Positions 34,452 through 43,309 of a stretch of 64,000 nt of DNA are shown here, one piece after another (within the stretch, counting starts at the first letter, position 1; every line of letters starts with the position of its first letter). The translations under genes and the position numbers were made by a program. The notes beneath the pieces were generated by a model. It saw nothing but the letters and a program-made list of their open reading frames with translations, ran no database searches and had not been told where the DNA came from. The stretch is from positions 496,001 through 560,000 of the forward strand of contig NW_027102662.1 of the NCBI RefSeq assembly GCF_036373705.1, given 5' to 3'. The DNA is from Amia ocellicauda. Its lineage: Eukaryota; Chordata; Actinopteri; Amiiformes; Amiidae.

Positions 34452-35195
34452 ATGGAATATGCTCAGAAAATGTTTTTGATCCCTCAGGAGCAGCTTGAGA
34501 AACTGAGAAAAAATGTTGTCGGGCCAGAGCCCATTAGACAAACGGCCGAAAACAACCTGGACTCTGAAATGAAAGCTATACAGGCCAGGGCCGATTTAAA
34601 TCAGTATTCCAAAGCCCAGTTGTATACCAACACGTTACAGCGCTACCTCCGTCTGGTTAGACAGGGTGAAAAAGATCATAACATTTTAACTTTAACCATG
34701 GCCTATCAAGAAAATGGTTCTGGGGCTGATGCGGGGGGTACGGTTGATAAAGATGTTGCGGTGACCGAACCTGTTGAGAGTTCAGAGGGAGATGTTGTAA
34801 CGGATGTTTTGAGAAACATGCCGGCCAGAAGCAAAAGACATGCAGAATATATCCTGCACAAAATGCTTCAGAAACCGCGGGTAACGGCTTGGAATGAACA
34901 GGGTGAATTTGTTTTTAAAGGACAACTGATCAAAGGTTCACACATGTTTGATTTGTTGAAGAGTGTCACTAGCACTAATAAGGTACCCGATAGTCGCCGA
35001 CCTGTAGGCTGGAATGCTTTCCTACAGGCGATGGCCTGTCTGAACATGCCCCAATCCACAGTTCCTAACCAGGAAACGCGACAAAAAATCCATCTGTGTA
35101 AAGAGGTGGAGCCTGATCTGACTCCGATATCTCATTACTCTGACCGTGCTGAGCGACCATCCTCAGGATCTATCCATCGTTGGGAAGCTTATTAA
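34452..35195 (+). CDS. 247-residue conserved Polinton protein, role unknown (copy 3)
   Basis: Intact. The N-terminal 80 residues are charged and likely helical (LDSEMKAIQARADLNQYSKAQLYTN...LQRYL), the middle (85-120) is acidic and probably disordered, and the C-terminal part has a compact domain with WNEQGEFVFKGQLIKGSHMFDLL and RPVGWNAFLQAM. I recall the same layout (short helical start, then a GE...G..I.GS..DLL...GW..F domain) in Polinton proteins but know no function for it. Last gene of the rightward block, two bases after the small basic gene; probably co-transcribed with it. Confidence 0.75.
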   Translation: MEYAQKMFLIPQEQLEKLRKNVVGPEPIRQTAENNLDSEMKAIQARADLNQYSKAQLYTNTLQRYLRLVRQGEKDHNILTLTMAYQENGSGADAGGTVDKDVAVTEPVESSEGDVVTDVLRNMPARSKRHAEYILHKMLQKPRVTAWNEQGEFVFKGQLIKGSHMFDLLKSVTSTNKVPDSRRPVGWNAFLQAMACLNMPQSTVPNQETRQKIHLCKEVEPDLTPISHYSDRAERPSSGSIHRWEAY

Positions 35196-35374
35196 TCTCA
35201 TGTTTTTATTTGTCTCCCCTGTAAATAATGACCCGACAAACAATTTTTTATTTAATTTTTTTTAATTTCAAATGTTGTACATTTATTTATAACATAACCC
35301 CTGCTTTGTATTAGAATTGTTTTGAATAAAAACAAAACTAATGATTCAAAGGCTGTTTTCATTATTTTTTCACC
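35196..35374. terminator. Convergent polyadenylation region
   Basis: A/T-rich spacer between the two converging gene blocks. A forward AATAAA lies at 35325-35330 and reverse-strand AATAAA signals near 35282-35287 and in the preceding A/T tract, so the two 3' untranslated regions overlap. Equivalent spacers are 2304-2482, 18257-18435 and 53687-53866. In copy 4 the tract has become a long pure T run near 53737-53760. Confidence 0.7.
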
Positions 35375-35948
35375 TTAACACGCATGACATCTTTTAAAAT
35401 CCTCACAAGAACACCCCATCTGTATACATGGCTGGCTAGGGTCGTAAGTCATTGTGTTATAAGGGGGGGTCCACAGTGTACTGACAAACTCTGCCACTTT
35501 TTTATCATTTTGGCCTAAATCCTCACTGTACAAGGCCATAATATCCGGGTATGACCATTCCTTTAGATCTATGATATAAGAAAAACACACAGTGTTGACC
35601 ACAAGTGAAGGTCTGAAGACTTTGTACTTGACGACCGCTGTAAATGGTTTCTTGACAGTTGTTGAGCAGAAAGTTATTGATCTTCCGAGGGAAAGGTCTG
35701 AAATCCGGGGGGTTTCCATAGGAATCAAAAAATTCACCACGGTGGTCCTCCCTTAGATAAATAGCCAGCCAATGTTCTCCGGGCATATTTTTAGGGTGTG
35801 TGTTGATTATGTACATTGCAGGTAAATTCTTGATCTTAAATTTAGGCAGCTGATCGCAGGCATAGACTCCTTGAAACAGTTTCCGTGAGCCGGCCAGGGC
35901 ATTCATGATGTGGTTGAGCTCTCTGGTGTTCATTTTAATAATAATCAT
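35375..35948 (-). pseudogene. Adenain-type cysteine protease, frameshifted (copy 3)
   Basis: The catalytic His, Asp and Cys are all upstream of the break. One extra base near 35555 shifts the frame after the YHRSKG block, replacing the last ~60 residues with about 11 others. The lost part includes the final helix and Cys-rich tail seen in copies 2 and 4, so function is doubtful. Confidence 0.88.
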
Positions 35949-37242
35949 ACAGAACGTTTCTCCTCTGATTCACCTCAATAATGTTGTCAAACACAGCATT
36001 CACGACCATATTTACAGTGCGTGGTAGAGGCTGCTTGAAACGCATCTCCAAACGCATATTGCCCGTCTTCATCAGTGAAAAATGTTGTCCACACTCTTCG
36101 TCAGGGGTCAGGTTGAAACCGTACAGGGTGTAACCGCTGCAGTATTCCCGGCGATCGATCAGCAGAGTTTGATCCTTGAGATGGCGACCCGTAGCCAGTA
36201 CTAGACTGTAATATTCACGAACCGCATTGCCGTTTTCAAAGTCAGGTTGAAAAGGTCTGGATGGAACCTGCACACCATCGACGTACAACGCTATAAATTC
36301 CGCGTTATAATGTTTAAAGTTAAAGGGGTTCTTGTTGTAAACCCCGGTAAATGCATCATTATCCACGAGACCTATAATAACCTGTTTTGGGAGCTGTCCT
36401 AGAAACAGATTTTCCTGGTTCATCACCCGTGTCCCTGCGGGGATACTGTGGACTTTCATATAGACTCTTTCGATCGGGTACTTGGCGTTTGCCGTCATTA
36501 ACGCCTGCGTGTGTCCTAGTTTAACCGCCGGGGAGACGGACACTTTTTTCACAAACAGCGAGGCCGATAATATGGTCAGTTTATATTTTTCAGTATCAGG
36601 GGTCATCAGACAAAAAGCACTTTTACTACGGATCATTTTAATTTTAATGTCTACCCTGTTGAGCATGAGTTTTTCTTGGAAAAATATGTCTGCATGGTTA
36701 TGCCCCATTAGCTCAAAGGTCCTCCCTTCTGTTGAAGAGGCCGTTCTTTTTTGAAAACCCTTATTGAGTCCCTCTGGATTCTTGTCGTCCATAGCTTCCG
36801 TGATGTCTTTGAAGAAAAGGCCGGGGCTGAACTGTTTGCTCAGGGTCTCCTCACTATAATTAAGGATACACTCCATCATGGCTCTATAGGGGTAAGTATT
36901 GCTGCTTTGACTAATGAGCCGATCTCCCAGGGTCACATCCACCTGTGAAAACATGGTGGCCACCGGGTAATTGATGACCCCAGCGTTGGCCGTCTTCTCG
37001 ATTGCATCGCCATCCTCATCAGTCACTTTACAGTTTATTAAAATAAATGTGTTATTCAAATCAATATAATCCTCGCCATTGCCAGCTATAAAAAACTCCA
37101 GAGGGGCCGTGTCTGAAATTGCAGAAAGAGGGGGAATCTCTACATATATGCTCTTATCTATACTCGTTTGAGTGTATGGAACTGTAAACAGATCCAGTTC
37201 TGATTTGACGCATTTTTCCGATAGACTGTGGACAAAAGACAT
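35935..37242 (-). CDS. Double jelly-roll major capsid protein (copy 3)
   Basis: The only intact copy of this gene: 435 codons. It is the hexon-like protein expected to trimerise into the pseudo-hexagonal capsomers of Polinton/adintovirus virions. Evidence is length, position between protease and pVI-like genes, and Polinton capsid features such as TAPLEFFIAGNGEDY, YPVATMFSQVDVTLGDRLI, NTYPYRAMME.ILNYS and the C-terminal PLPRTVNMVV half. No signal peptide or membrane segment is visible. The 3' end overlaps the protease start by 14 bases. The start ATG (37242) is two bases downstream of the pVI-like stop. The structural assignment follows from family resemblance and was not modelled. Confidence 0.9.
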   Translation of the reverse strand: MSFVHSLSEKCVKSELDLFTVPYTQTSIDKSIYVEIPPLSAISDTAPLEFFIAGNGEDYIDLNNTFILINCKVTDEDGDAIEKTANAGVINYPVATMFSQVDVTLGDRLISQSSNTYPYRAMMECILNYSEETLSKQFSPGLFFKDITEAMDDKNPEGLNKGFQKRTASSTEGRTFELMGHNHADIFFQEKLMLNRVDIKIKMIRSKSAFCLMTPDTEKYKLTILSASLFVKKVSVSPAVKLGHTQALMTANAKYPIERVYMKVHSIPAGTRVMNQENLFLGQLPKQVIIGLVDNDAFTGVYNKNPFNFKHYNAEFIALYVDGVQVPSRPFQPDFENGNAVREYYSLVLATGRHLKDQTLLIDRREYCSGYTLYGFNLTPDEECGQHFSLMKTGNMRLEMRFKQPLPRTVNMVVNAVFDNIIEVNQRRNVLYDYY

Positions 37243-37244
37243 GT

Positions 37245-37733
37245 TTAAAAGATGTATCCTGAGGCTCTATTTTTCTTTCTTTGAGACTTTCTTTTTGCAG
37301 GTTTTTTCTTGTGCTGCTTCCTTCTCCGAGTGTATCCACGATATGTTGGAGAATGAGAGATTCTTCGTTTTTTGTTAGCCACGAATCTTCGTCGCCCTGG
37401 TGGACACATGCTGTTTCTTCTTTTACCCCCCCTCCTCGCCATTACCATGAGACCCGAACCCTCCTGATGCTCATGGCTAGCTGCCCGGTTCATAACATTG
37501 GTGAACACGTCACTAACAATATTTTTAGCCGCTGATTTCAAGTGGGGTCTGGCTATAGCAAAGCCTCTCTTAAGCAGGGGTACGGCCATTCTAAAGAGAC
37601 CACGAAAGAGTCCCCCTAGACCGGCGCCATACATTGTGGGGGCTCCTACAAAACCGGGCAAGCCGTTCCCGGCTTGCATCTTGTAATAATCCACATAGGC
37701 GCTAGGATCTACATAACCCCTCGAGGTAGCCAT
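37245..37733 (-). CDS. pVI-like basic minor core/capsid protein (copy 3)
   Basis: 162 codons, intact. Start taken at the ATG of MATSRGY (37733); the frame is open five codons further but only from a GTG. Residues ~20-60 form a Gly-rich amphipathic segment (GLGGLFRGLFRMAVPLLKRG) and a helix (HLKSAAKNIVSDVFTNVM) like adenovirus protein VI and its Polinton counterparts. A short GSGL block follows, possibly a protease site. Residues ~95-160 are extremely basic (RRRKQHKKKPAKRKSQRKK), suited to DNA condensation. The gene could merge pVI-like and pX/core-like functions in one chain. Role inferred. Confidence 0.72.
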   Translation of the reverse strand: MATSRGYVDPSAYVDYYKMQAGNGLPGFVGAPTMYGAGLGGLFRGLFRMAVPLLKRGFAIARPHLKSAAKNIVSDVFTNVMNRAASHEHQEGSGLMVMARRGGKRRNSMCPPGRRRFVANKKRRISHSPTYRGYTRRRKQHKKKPAKRKSQRKKNRASGYIF

Positions 37734-37734
37734 T

Positions 37735-38467
37735 TTAATAATGTACACACTGTTTCAGGGGTCGAAAATGTAGTTTGACATTAACTTTACCGAAGCGGAA
37801 GGGTACGTTGATATTCTGATCCGATTTTACTTCGATCGTGATGTTGTCAAAGTGGGTCTTTGAGACTGGTACGTAGTGTGGTTTGTCATAAGTAATTGTG
37901 ACCATGTCATTGCTTTTACCTTTAATAAGTACATTTCTCAAAAGGGGGACATAACTATCCCCGACCCTCTGGTGGGTTATGATATCCGTATACACATAAA
38001 GAGTATAAAAGCCGCCCCACCACTTCTGAGAACTTGCTCTCTGTGTCAGAATAGAACCCTAATATACGCCCCAGTTGGCCGCTGGTTTGAATGCTAATAC
38101 CTGGTTTTGACACCTTGTACACTCTGTTTTTAATAGGGTTGTAATATAGCTTGATGTTGGGGGTGCCTTCTGAGAACTGTTTATGCATCTCATCTAATAT
38201 TTTATCCACATTGTCATAATAACCTCCTTGTATCGTGAATGTCCATTGACTCTTTTTAACATCATCAAAAATGGCGAAGGTGGCATCCTTATCTTGTAAA
38301 ACAGCCCAAGTGTAAGGATACTGTATTTCCGCCAACCCCACTTCCCACGACCCTCTTAGATCTATAGATTTTCCAAATTGTACCGTGTAACTGGATATTT
38401 CATTTTTAGGGTATATATCGAGAGAGGCGTTACTGGGTAGAGTCACGTAGAAGCCTCCTGATTCCAT
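37735..38467 (-). pseudogene. Penton-like minor capsid protein with shared frame change (copy 3)
   Basis: The N-terminal part (from ATG 38467) has the conserved LPSNASLDIYPKNE, SYTVQFGKSIDLRG and WEVGLAEIQYPYTW blocks of the Polinton minor, single jelly-roll capsid protein that occupies vertices. The C-terminal part has YVYTDIITHQRVGD.YVPLLRNV and FRFGKV.VKLHFRP. The two are in different frames: a one-base shift lies between about 38010 and 38050 in this and all other copies. Either the founder was already frameshifted or expression uses recoding; no slippery site is obvious. Confidence 0.82.
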
Positions 38468-38513
38468 CTTGAGTATCGAGAGTAATGCCCCCAACACACC
38501 CGCGGGCATGTTG

Positions 38514-39623
38514 TTATAAGGATTGAATATCGCAAACCTGTTGTTCCGGGACCCAACTATTGAACTTTTCAGGCCATCCAAGCCATTTCACCAACACATA
38601 TTTTTTCCGGTTCTGGGTTTTTTCAGCTAATATCTTTTCAACTCTGTATACACTGTCTTTACCCACAATAATTTTTTGTAACTCGGCTTCGTAAAACGTT
38701 CCTTCTATATCCTCCCCGTCATAGTCTTTTAACCGGTACACGGGGGGGGCTCTAGCCAACTGTTCGGTAACTGTAAAATATTCGTCAGAAAATGTTTGTT
38801 CATAACCTTTGGCAAAAGTACTCCTTAGCTTTGAAACGCGAACCACATCACCGATGTTGAACTTATAAGTAGTTTTTCCCTTCTTAATAAATGGTCCGTA
38901 TAATTCTTTATAGACCTTAAAAGAATTACTTTGATCAACATCTATAGGCTTCATTTTAATACTGGTGTGATACCCTTGGTTGTAAGCATCGATAAAATCC
39001 TGAACTTTATCAAAATACTTGAACGTGTTGACCGCTGTAAAATATCTCCAGATTTTGGTCTTCATGGTGCGGTTAAACCTCTCCACTACCGATGCCTTAA
39101 GCTCATTACCGGTGGTGAAATGATGTATTTTGTGTCTCTTCAGTAGATTCTGAAATTCTCTGTTGAGAAACTCTTTTCCTTTATTAGTCTGCAGTTTTTT
39201 AGGACATCGACCCTGGGACAATATATCCTCAAAGACCCTCGTCACCGCTCAACCTGTTTTATTATGTAGAATTCGAGCCCAGGCATATTTTGATTACACA
39301 TCGATACACATCAACATCAATTTGTGACCATTGTTATGTTTTGATAAATTTGACATATCGACTAGATCCATTTGCCATTGTGAGTCTATGTCAGTTGCAT
39401 ATACGCGGTTTCTTTTAAAGTTAATCCTGAGAGGTTTATGTAAGGTATAGGCGTCTTGTTCCCGTAACCATTCTGAAACAACCACATCATTAACCTTCAC
39501 TCCGGCCTCAGCGAGTCCTCTTTGAAAACCCTTCTTACCCGCCAAACCCCCAATCTTGGCTGGGTTGTAGTATAGTTCCTGCATTTGGGGAGCTTGCCGA
39601 GTCATTCTGTCAAATAACCACAC
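38514..39623 (-). pseudogene. Retroviral-type integrase with chromodomain, broken (copy 3)
   Basis: Two private stops relative to copies 2 and 4: a TAA at about 39291-39293 and a TGA near 39249. Both fall inside the catalytic core, between the first and second catalytic Asp. Chromodomain and N-terminal block are unchanged. Confidence 0.92.
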
Positions 39624-39777
39624 AGACCCACACTATGCGCAAAGTTTTTATACAAAGTTTTTTATTCAACTTCAGGAGAGCAGATACCCCTTTTTAGACA
39701 TTTGAGAAAAGTATAACATAAAAAACAATTTTTTCTACGGTCCAGACAAAAAGAAATCAGATGATTGGTTACTTGAT

Positions 39778-40170
39778 CTATATCAACAAATATACCTGTT
39801 TCTTTATCTTGTAGGCACACACCTCAGTTACATATGTAAATAAAACAACAATATGACCTATTTTAAAATTAAACAGAGGTGTATTAAACATGCTCAGTAA
39901 AAGGTCATACAGATGTTGATGAAATGGCCTAATATCATTCTTGGCCCCCTTGAGCGCTTCATCCCAGTGTTCGTACCCCCCGATCTTTGTTACAGCAGCC
40001 ATTAACTTTTCCAGGTTTGAAAGTTGATCCTCATCGATGGTTAAATCTGTAGAGAAAAGGCTCGCGTTGGCTACTTTTCTGTCAAGCACATGGTGTAATA
40101 GCGCTCTCAGGTTAGCTGCAGAGTGTTGATGACAGAACCAGTTGCAGAAGCAGTCCAGAACATTCCCCAT
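39778..40170 (-). CDS. Small protein with BH1-like segment, possible Bcl-2 homologue (copy 3)
   Basis: 130 codons from the ATG at 40170, the only copy open from this start. Cys-rich N-terminus (CFCNWFC), helical middle (LRALLHHVLDRKV, LSNLEKLMAAV), and at residues 101-119 a segment NFKIGHIVVLFTYVTEVCA that resembles the Bcl-2 BH1 pattern NWGRIVxLFxF. If correct it would be an anti-apoptotic viral factor at mitochondria. The protein ends soon after BH1. A donor-like CAG/GTATAT at codon 125 and an acceptor near 39735 suggest a short intron and an alternative hydrophobic C-terminus. A reverse AATAAA is at 39661-39666. Homology is tentative; BH3 and BH2 are not convincing. Confidence 0.5.
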   Translation of the reverse strand: MGNVLDCFCNWFCHQHSAANLRALLHHVLDRKVANASLFSTDLTIDEDQLSNLEKLMAAVTKIGGYEHWDEALKGAKNDIRPFHQHLYDLLLSMFNTPLFNFKIGHIVVLFTYVTEVCAYKIKKQVYLLI

Positions 40171-40182
40171 GTTCAAAGTCCC

Positions 40183-41031
40183 TTAGTTCAGGTCAGAGTC
40201 TGAATCAGTGGCGTAGATGTCGAATTCTTCGTCGCTGTCCCCAACTTTAACTTCTTTACGGAAGAAATAAGCTTTTAGCTTGCCAGCGGTTTTTCTACTC
40301 GGCTCATCCAGGTCATTGAGCAGCTGCCCAAGTTTCTCTATTATAAACGGCTCCTTTTTCAGCTCCAGCAAAATCTCATCTATGATTTTCTGGACTTGTC
40401 CCGCAGTGACATGTATGTGGGAGTAAGACAGCGCCTTGATTAGTGCCGGTTTCAGCCACGGTTTGTTCAGTCTTCTGTAAAACACGTTGAAATAGAATAG
40501 GAAATAGTGACGGTCTGGTTCAAACAAACAACTGTGTCTCAACTGACTGGGGTGATTCACTTCACACCCCCGACAGACTTCTTTCAGAGCTTGGTCGATG
40601 AGAGCACTCAGAATATACACCAGGGTGCTTTTAAGCACTCTGCTTACTTGGTCACATACCCCGGGCATAAATCCTGCGTCTTCATCACGCCCCCGGGACA
40701 GTCCGATGCTCATTGGGTCGCCTGGTGGTTTGTGGGGTGTTTCTACATCCATTGGACTGACCCCCTCCTGAGACGCACATACGGTAGACAATTCGGCAAA
40801 ATCGAGGCCCTCCATGAGCTCCAGAGGCTGGGGATCCCCGAGACTCATTTGGACATCCATCGCACCGCATGTTGTTTCGTCCTGAGGGACCGGGGTCTGA
40901 GGTCTTGGAGAGTAACCGCAGTCAAAGGGTTCCAGAGTGTATAAAAAATCTGGGGAATAGAACCAGGGGTGATCCCGGGTTTGAAGAGGCCTGTAGAGCC
41001 TGTCGACGTCCGCAGCTTTCAGGTAAGACAT
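40183..41031 (-). CDS. Cys/His-motif protein with acidic tail, unknown function (copy 3)
   Basis: 282 codons, intact. Not assigned. The N-terminal ~110 residues are Pro-rich and probably disordered. Residues ~130-215 form a helical domain with VCRGCEVNHPSQLRHSCLF, a CxxC...HPSQxxHxC arrangement that could bind zinc, followed by YFLFYFNVFYRRLNKPWL. The last 15 residues are acidic (DSDEEFDIYATDSDSDLN). From memory a C.GC..HPSQ..H.C motif recurs in proteins of fish and cnidarian virus-like elements. The gene has its own promoter-like region (41060-41100) and is open in three copies and nearly so in the fourth. Nucleic-acid binding or transcription control is a guess. Confidence 0.75.
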   Translation of the reverse strand: MSYLKAADVDRLYRPLQTRDHPWFYSPDFLYTLEPFDCGYSPRPQTPVPQDETTCGAMDVQMSLGDPQPLELMEGLDFAELSTVCASQEGVSPMDVETPHKPPGDPMSIGLSRGRDEDAGFMPGVCDQVSRVLKSTLVYILSALIDQALKEVCRGCEVNHPSQLRHSCLFEPDRHYFLFYFNVFYRRLNKPWLKPALIKALSYSHIHVTAGQVQKIIDEILLELKKEPFIIEKLGQLLNDLDEPSRKTAGKLKAYFFRKEVKVGDSDEEFDIYATDSDSDLN

Positions 41032-41059
41032 TCTCTTTAATTTTCAACCATGATTGAAT

Positions 41060-41100
41060 TGTTGCGCCTTTTATCCTATCTCTTCACTACGTCACGACAC
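41060..41100 (-). promoter_or_regulatory. Promoter-like region of the Cys/His gene
   Basis: On the reverse strand a TGACGTA (41088-41094) is followed by a TATA-like GATAAAAGG (about 41067-41076), 35-45 bp before the gene start. The same TGACGTA word occurs three times in each terminal inverted repeat. Equivalent sequences precede this gene in copies 1, 2 and 4. Confidence 0.55.
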
Positions 41101-41109
41101 ACCGCCTTC

Positions 41110-41820
41110 TTAGAAGAGAGTAGCCCCTGAGCCGTCAGACCCCCCTCCAAAACCCCACACGTCGTCTGTTTTATCATCGTCGTCGTCATTCAAGGGGGAT
41201 ATATAATCCATAATCCAGCATTTTCTCCTTCTAACCAAATCCAGTTGCGAACATTTGGTCAAGATGTCAAAACCATCATTTATACAGTTTATGACCTCTT
41301 TCAAGAACGGCCAGTCCACGGCGTCAAACATAATTTCAGTAACCTGTTTTTCTGGATCCTCCACACCCCCTTCAATAGGGTTTGTAATCAGGGTACTGCT
41401 AAACAAAACCTTACGATCTGTAGTTAGAGATAGACTCTTCACCACTCTACCGTAGTTCTGCAAGCTTTCCCATTCACACCTTTCAAAACCCTGAGTCGGA
41501 GACTCCATTTCGCATTCTCTTGGACCCTCTTGCAAGCCTTCTAGAGTCTTATCCACAAGCCCCAGATCTCTCCAGGCCATCACCTTCAACCAGTCCTCAT
41601 AAGAGTATTCAATTACCGTCTCAAAAGGTTCCAACGTACCCTCCTTCTCTCCCAAAGCAAAAAGCTCCACTCCAACATAGCTGGGATCCCTTTTAAAGCG
41701 GTAACCCCGTCGAGACCCCCAGAACAACACCCAGGAGCGTTCAATCTTCAAAATGGTGAGTACAGGAACCCTTGCCCGGGATTGTTTCTTGCGGGGTATC
41801 ATGTTGATGTCGCTGGACAT
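41110..41820 (-). CDS. 236-residue right-end gene, unknown function (copy 3)
   Basis: 236 codons, open only in this copy. No family recognised. The N-terminus is basic (IPRKKQSRARVP), followed by a Trp/Phe-rich globular-looking stretch (ERSWVLFWGSRRGYRFKRDPSYVGVELFALGE), a middle WESLQNYGRVVKSLSLTTDRKVLFSSTLIT, and an acidic end with a run of five Asp and a Gly/Ser-rich tail. It is the first gene inside the right inverted repeat and so probably expressed early from the terminal promoter. Cysteine spacing suggests no zinc site. Deleted in three different ways in the other copies, so it may be dispensable. Confidence 0.65.
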   Translation of the reverse strand: MSSDINMIPRKKQSRARVPVLTILKIERSWVLFWGSRRGYRFKRDPSYVGVELFALGEKEGTLEPFETVIEYSYEDWLKVMAWRDLGLVDKTLEGLQEGPRECEMESPTQGFERCEWESLQNYGRVVKSLSLTTDRKVLFSSTLITNPIEGGVEDPEKQVTEIMFDAVDWPFLKEVINCINDGFDILTKCSQLDLVRRRKCWIMDYISPLNDDDDDKTDDVWGFGGGSDGSGATLF

Positions 41821-41884
41821 GTTGAAGAAGCGGGATGTTTCTGATGCTGAGAATTAAAGAGGTATTGCCTAAAAGCAGCGCGGG

Positions 41885-41895
41885 TTCTTAAATAG
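41885..41895 (-). promoter_or_regulatory. TATA-like box of the right-end gene
   Basis: Reverse-strand TATTTAAG about 70 bp upstream of the ATG at 41820 and just inside the right inverted repeat. It is conserved in copies 1, 2 and 4 (near 8691, 24684 and 59991). Confidence 0.5.
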
Positions 41896-41938
41896 AGAGG
41901 AGAGTTTCGGGGCGTTGCCTTCAGAGGGGTGGGGGTAT

Positions 41939-42123
41939 TTATGGGTGGCCTTGATGTTCAGGGTTTTATGGGTGTACACTTTCTGACGGATATGACGTAG
42001 GAATAATTAAGGAAATAACTCTACCTAAAATCACGCCCCCCAATTATGACGTAGGAATATTAATAAGCTTAGGGCATACGTCATAACAAAATAGGCCGCG
42101 CCCAAAAAACCTTACTATCTACT
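41939..42123. repeat. Right terminal inverted repeat, copy 3
   Basis: 185 bp, inverted match to 44156-44340 across the intervening host segment. It ends ACTATCTACT and is followed by CTTATG. Confidence 0.92.
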
Positions 42124-42602
42124 CTTATGTAGTTGAAGGCGCAGTATAGCTCTGATAGTCTGGTGGTCTTTTAATTAAAATCTGATGATGATGATGATGA
42201 TGATGATGTTGTTGTTGTTGTTGTTGTTCTTGTTGTTCTTGTTGTCGTCGTAGTCGCCGTCATTATTATTGTTAAAGTAAAGCAGTAGTTAGATTTGTTG
42301 CTACCGTAAGGTGTAGAAGGCACAATAGCTCTGTGATTGTCTGATGGTGGCACAAGACGAGCAGCAACTGTTTGAACAAGCCATTGAGCATCACCTTGTT
42401 GGGGTAAGTGTAAGTCTTGTCATAGCTCAGGGCGTTCTTCCTTTGAAAGAGTTTCCAAAGTGTCCTGATGTGCCCTTGAGCAATGCAAAATAGGTCAGTG
42501 CAAATAGAAACCTTTATCTCACAGGCTGGCCCACGGGAAACGCCTGTGCGCGTTTTACCAGCCTGCTTCGATGGGAGCCATTCGAAACGCCAGGACGGGT
42601 CG

Positions 42603-42675
42603 GTTTCCGTAGTGTAGTGGCTATCACGTTCGTCTCACACGCGAAAGGTCCCCGGTTCGAAACCGGGCGGAAACA
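42603..42675 (+). tRNA. tRNA-Val (CAC)
   Basis: 73 nt, anticodon CAC. Anticodon stem TTCGT/GCGAA has one T-G wobble; acceptor and T arms are fully paired. Probably functional. Confidence 0.88.
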
Positions 42676-42887
42676 ACCCGCAGTGGACGCGTGCCAGTGC
42701 TTTGTTACCCGTCCCCGAAGCTGGCCGTCGTTTTCTCTTGCTCGGAGTGGCAAGAAATCCTGACCTTGAGAACAAACGATCGCAGAAGGGTAGCTTTGCG
42801 AGGCGCTGGAACTGACACTTTTAAAATCGATACATGTTGTTGCTGTTACAATACGACCGTAGCAGGATCGGCGACATTGCTGTTACT

Positions 42888-42893
42888 CTTATG
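42888..42893. other. Empty element target site (CTTATG)
   Basis: TGTTACTCTTATGTAGTTGA runs uninterrupted between a CAC unit and an AAC unit, the same host context that is split by copy 4. Confidence 0.85.
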
Positions 42894-43236
42894 TAGTTGA
42901 AGGCGCAGTATAGCTCTGATAGTCTGGTGGTGACGGAAGACCACCAGCCGTTTGAACAAGCCATTCAGCATCACCTTGTTGGTATAAGTGCAGGCACTGT
43001 CTGAGCGCAGGGCGTCCTGCCTTTGAAAGAGTTTCCAAAGTGTCCTGATGTGCCCTTGAGCAATGCAAAAAAGGTCAGTGAAAATAGAAACCTTTATCTC
43101 ACAGGCTGGCCCACGGGAAACGCCTGTGCGCGTTTTACCAGCCTGCTTCGATGGGAGCCATTCGAAACGCCAGGACGGGTCGGTTTTACCAGCAGTCTCC
43201 AACGGTAACCGTTCTAAGCAAGAGGTGACGGTGTCA

Positions 43237-43309
43237 GTTTCCGAAGTGTAGCGGTTATCACGTTCGCCTAACGCACGAAAGGTCCCCGGTTTGAAACCGG
43301 GCGGAAAGA
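43237..43309 (+). pseudogene. tRNA-Val (AAC) relic
   Basis: Anticodon AAC is readable, but the 1-72 acceptor pair is G-G, base 8 is A, the anticodon stem has a C-A mismatch and the T loop is TTTGAAA. Four changes at conserved sites make function unlikely. Confidence 0.8.

Larger units (their letters stand above)
26538..42123 (+). mobile_element. Polinton/adintovirus-like element, copy 3 (left-truncated)
   Basis: Same left breakpoint as copies 2 and 5 and intact right end followed by CTTATG (42124-42129). It has the most open genes: spliced gene, ATPase, small basic, 247-residue, major capsid, pVI-like, Bcl-2-like, Cys/His and 236-residue genes. Polymerase, protease, penton-like and integrase genes are broken. 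Confidence 0.94.

Noticed and set aside
42171-42353. Reverse-strand frame with runs of Thr and Ser
   Set aside because: Translation of the (TGA)n(TTG)n microsatellite.
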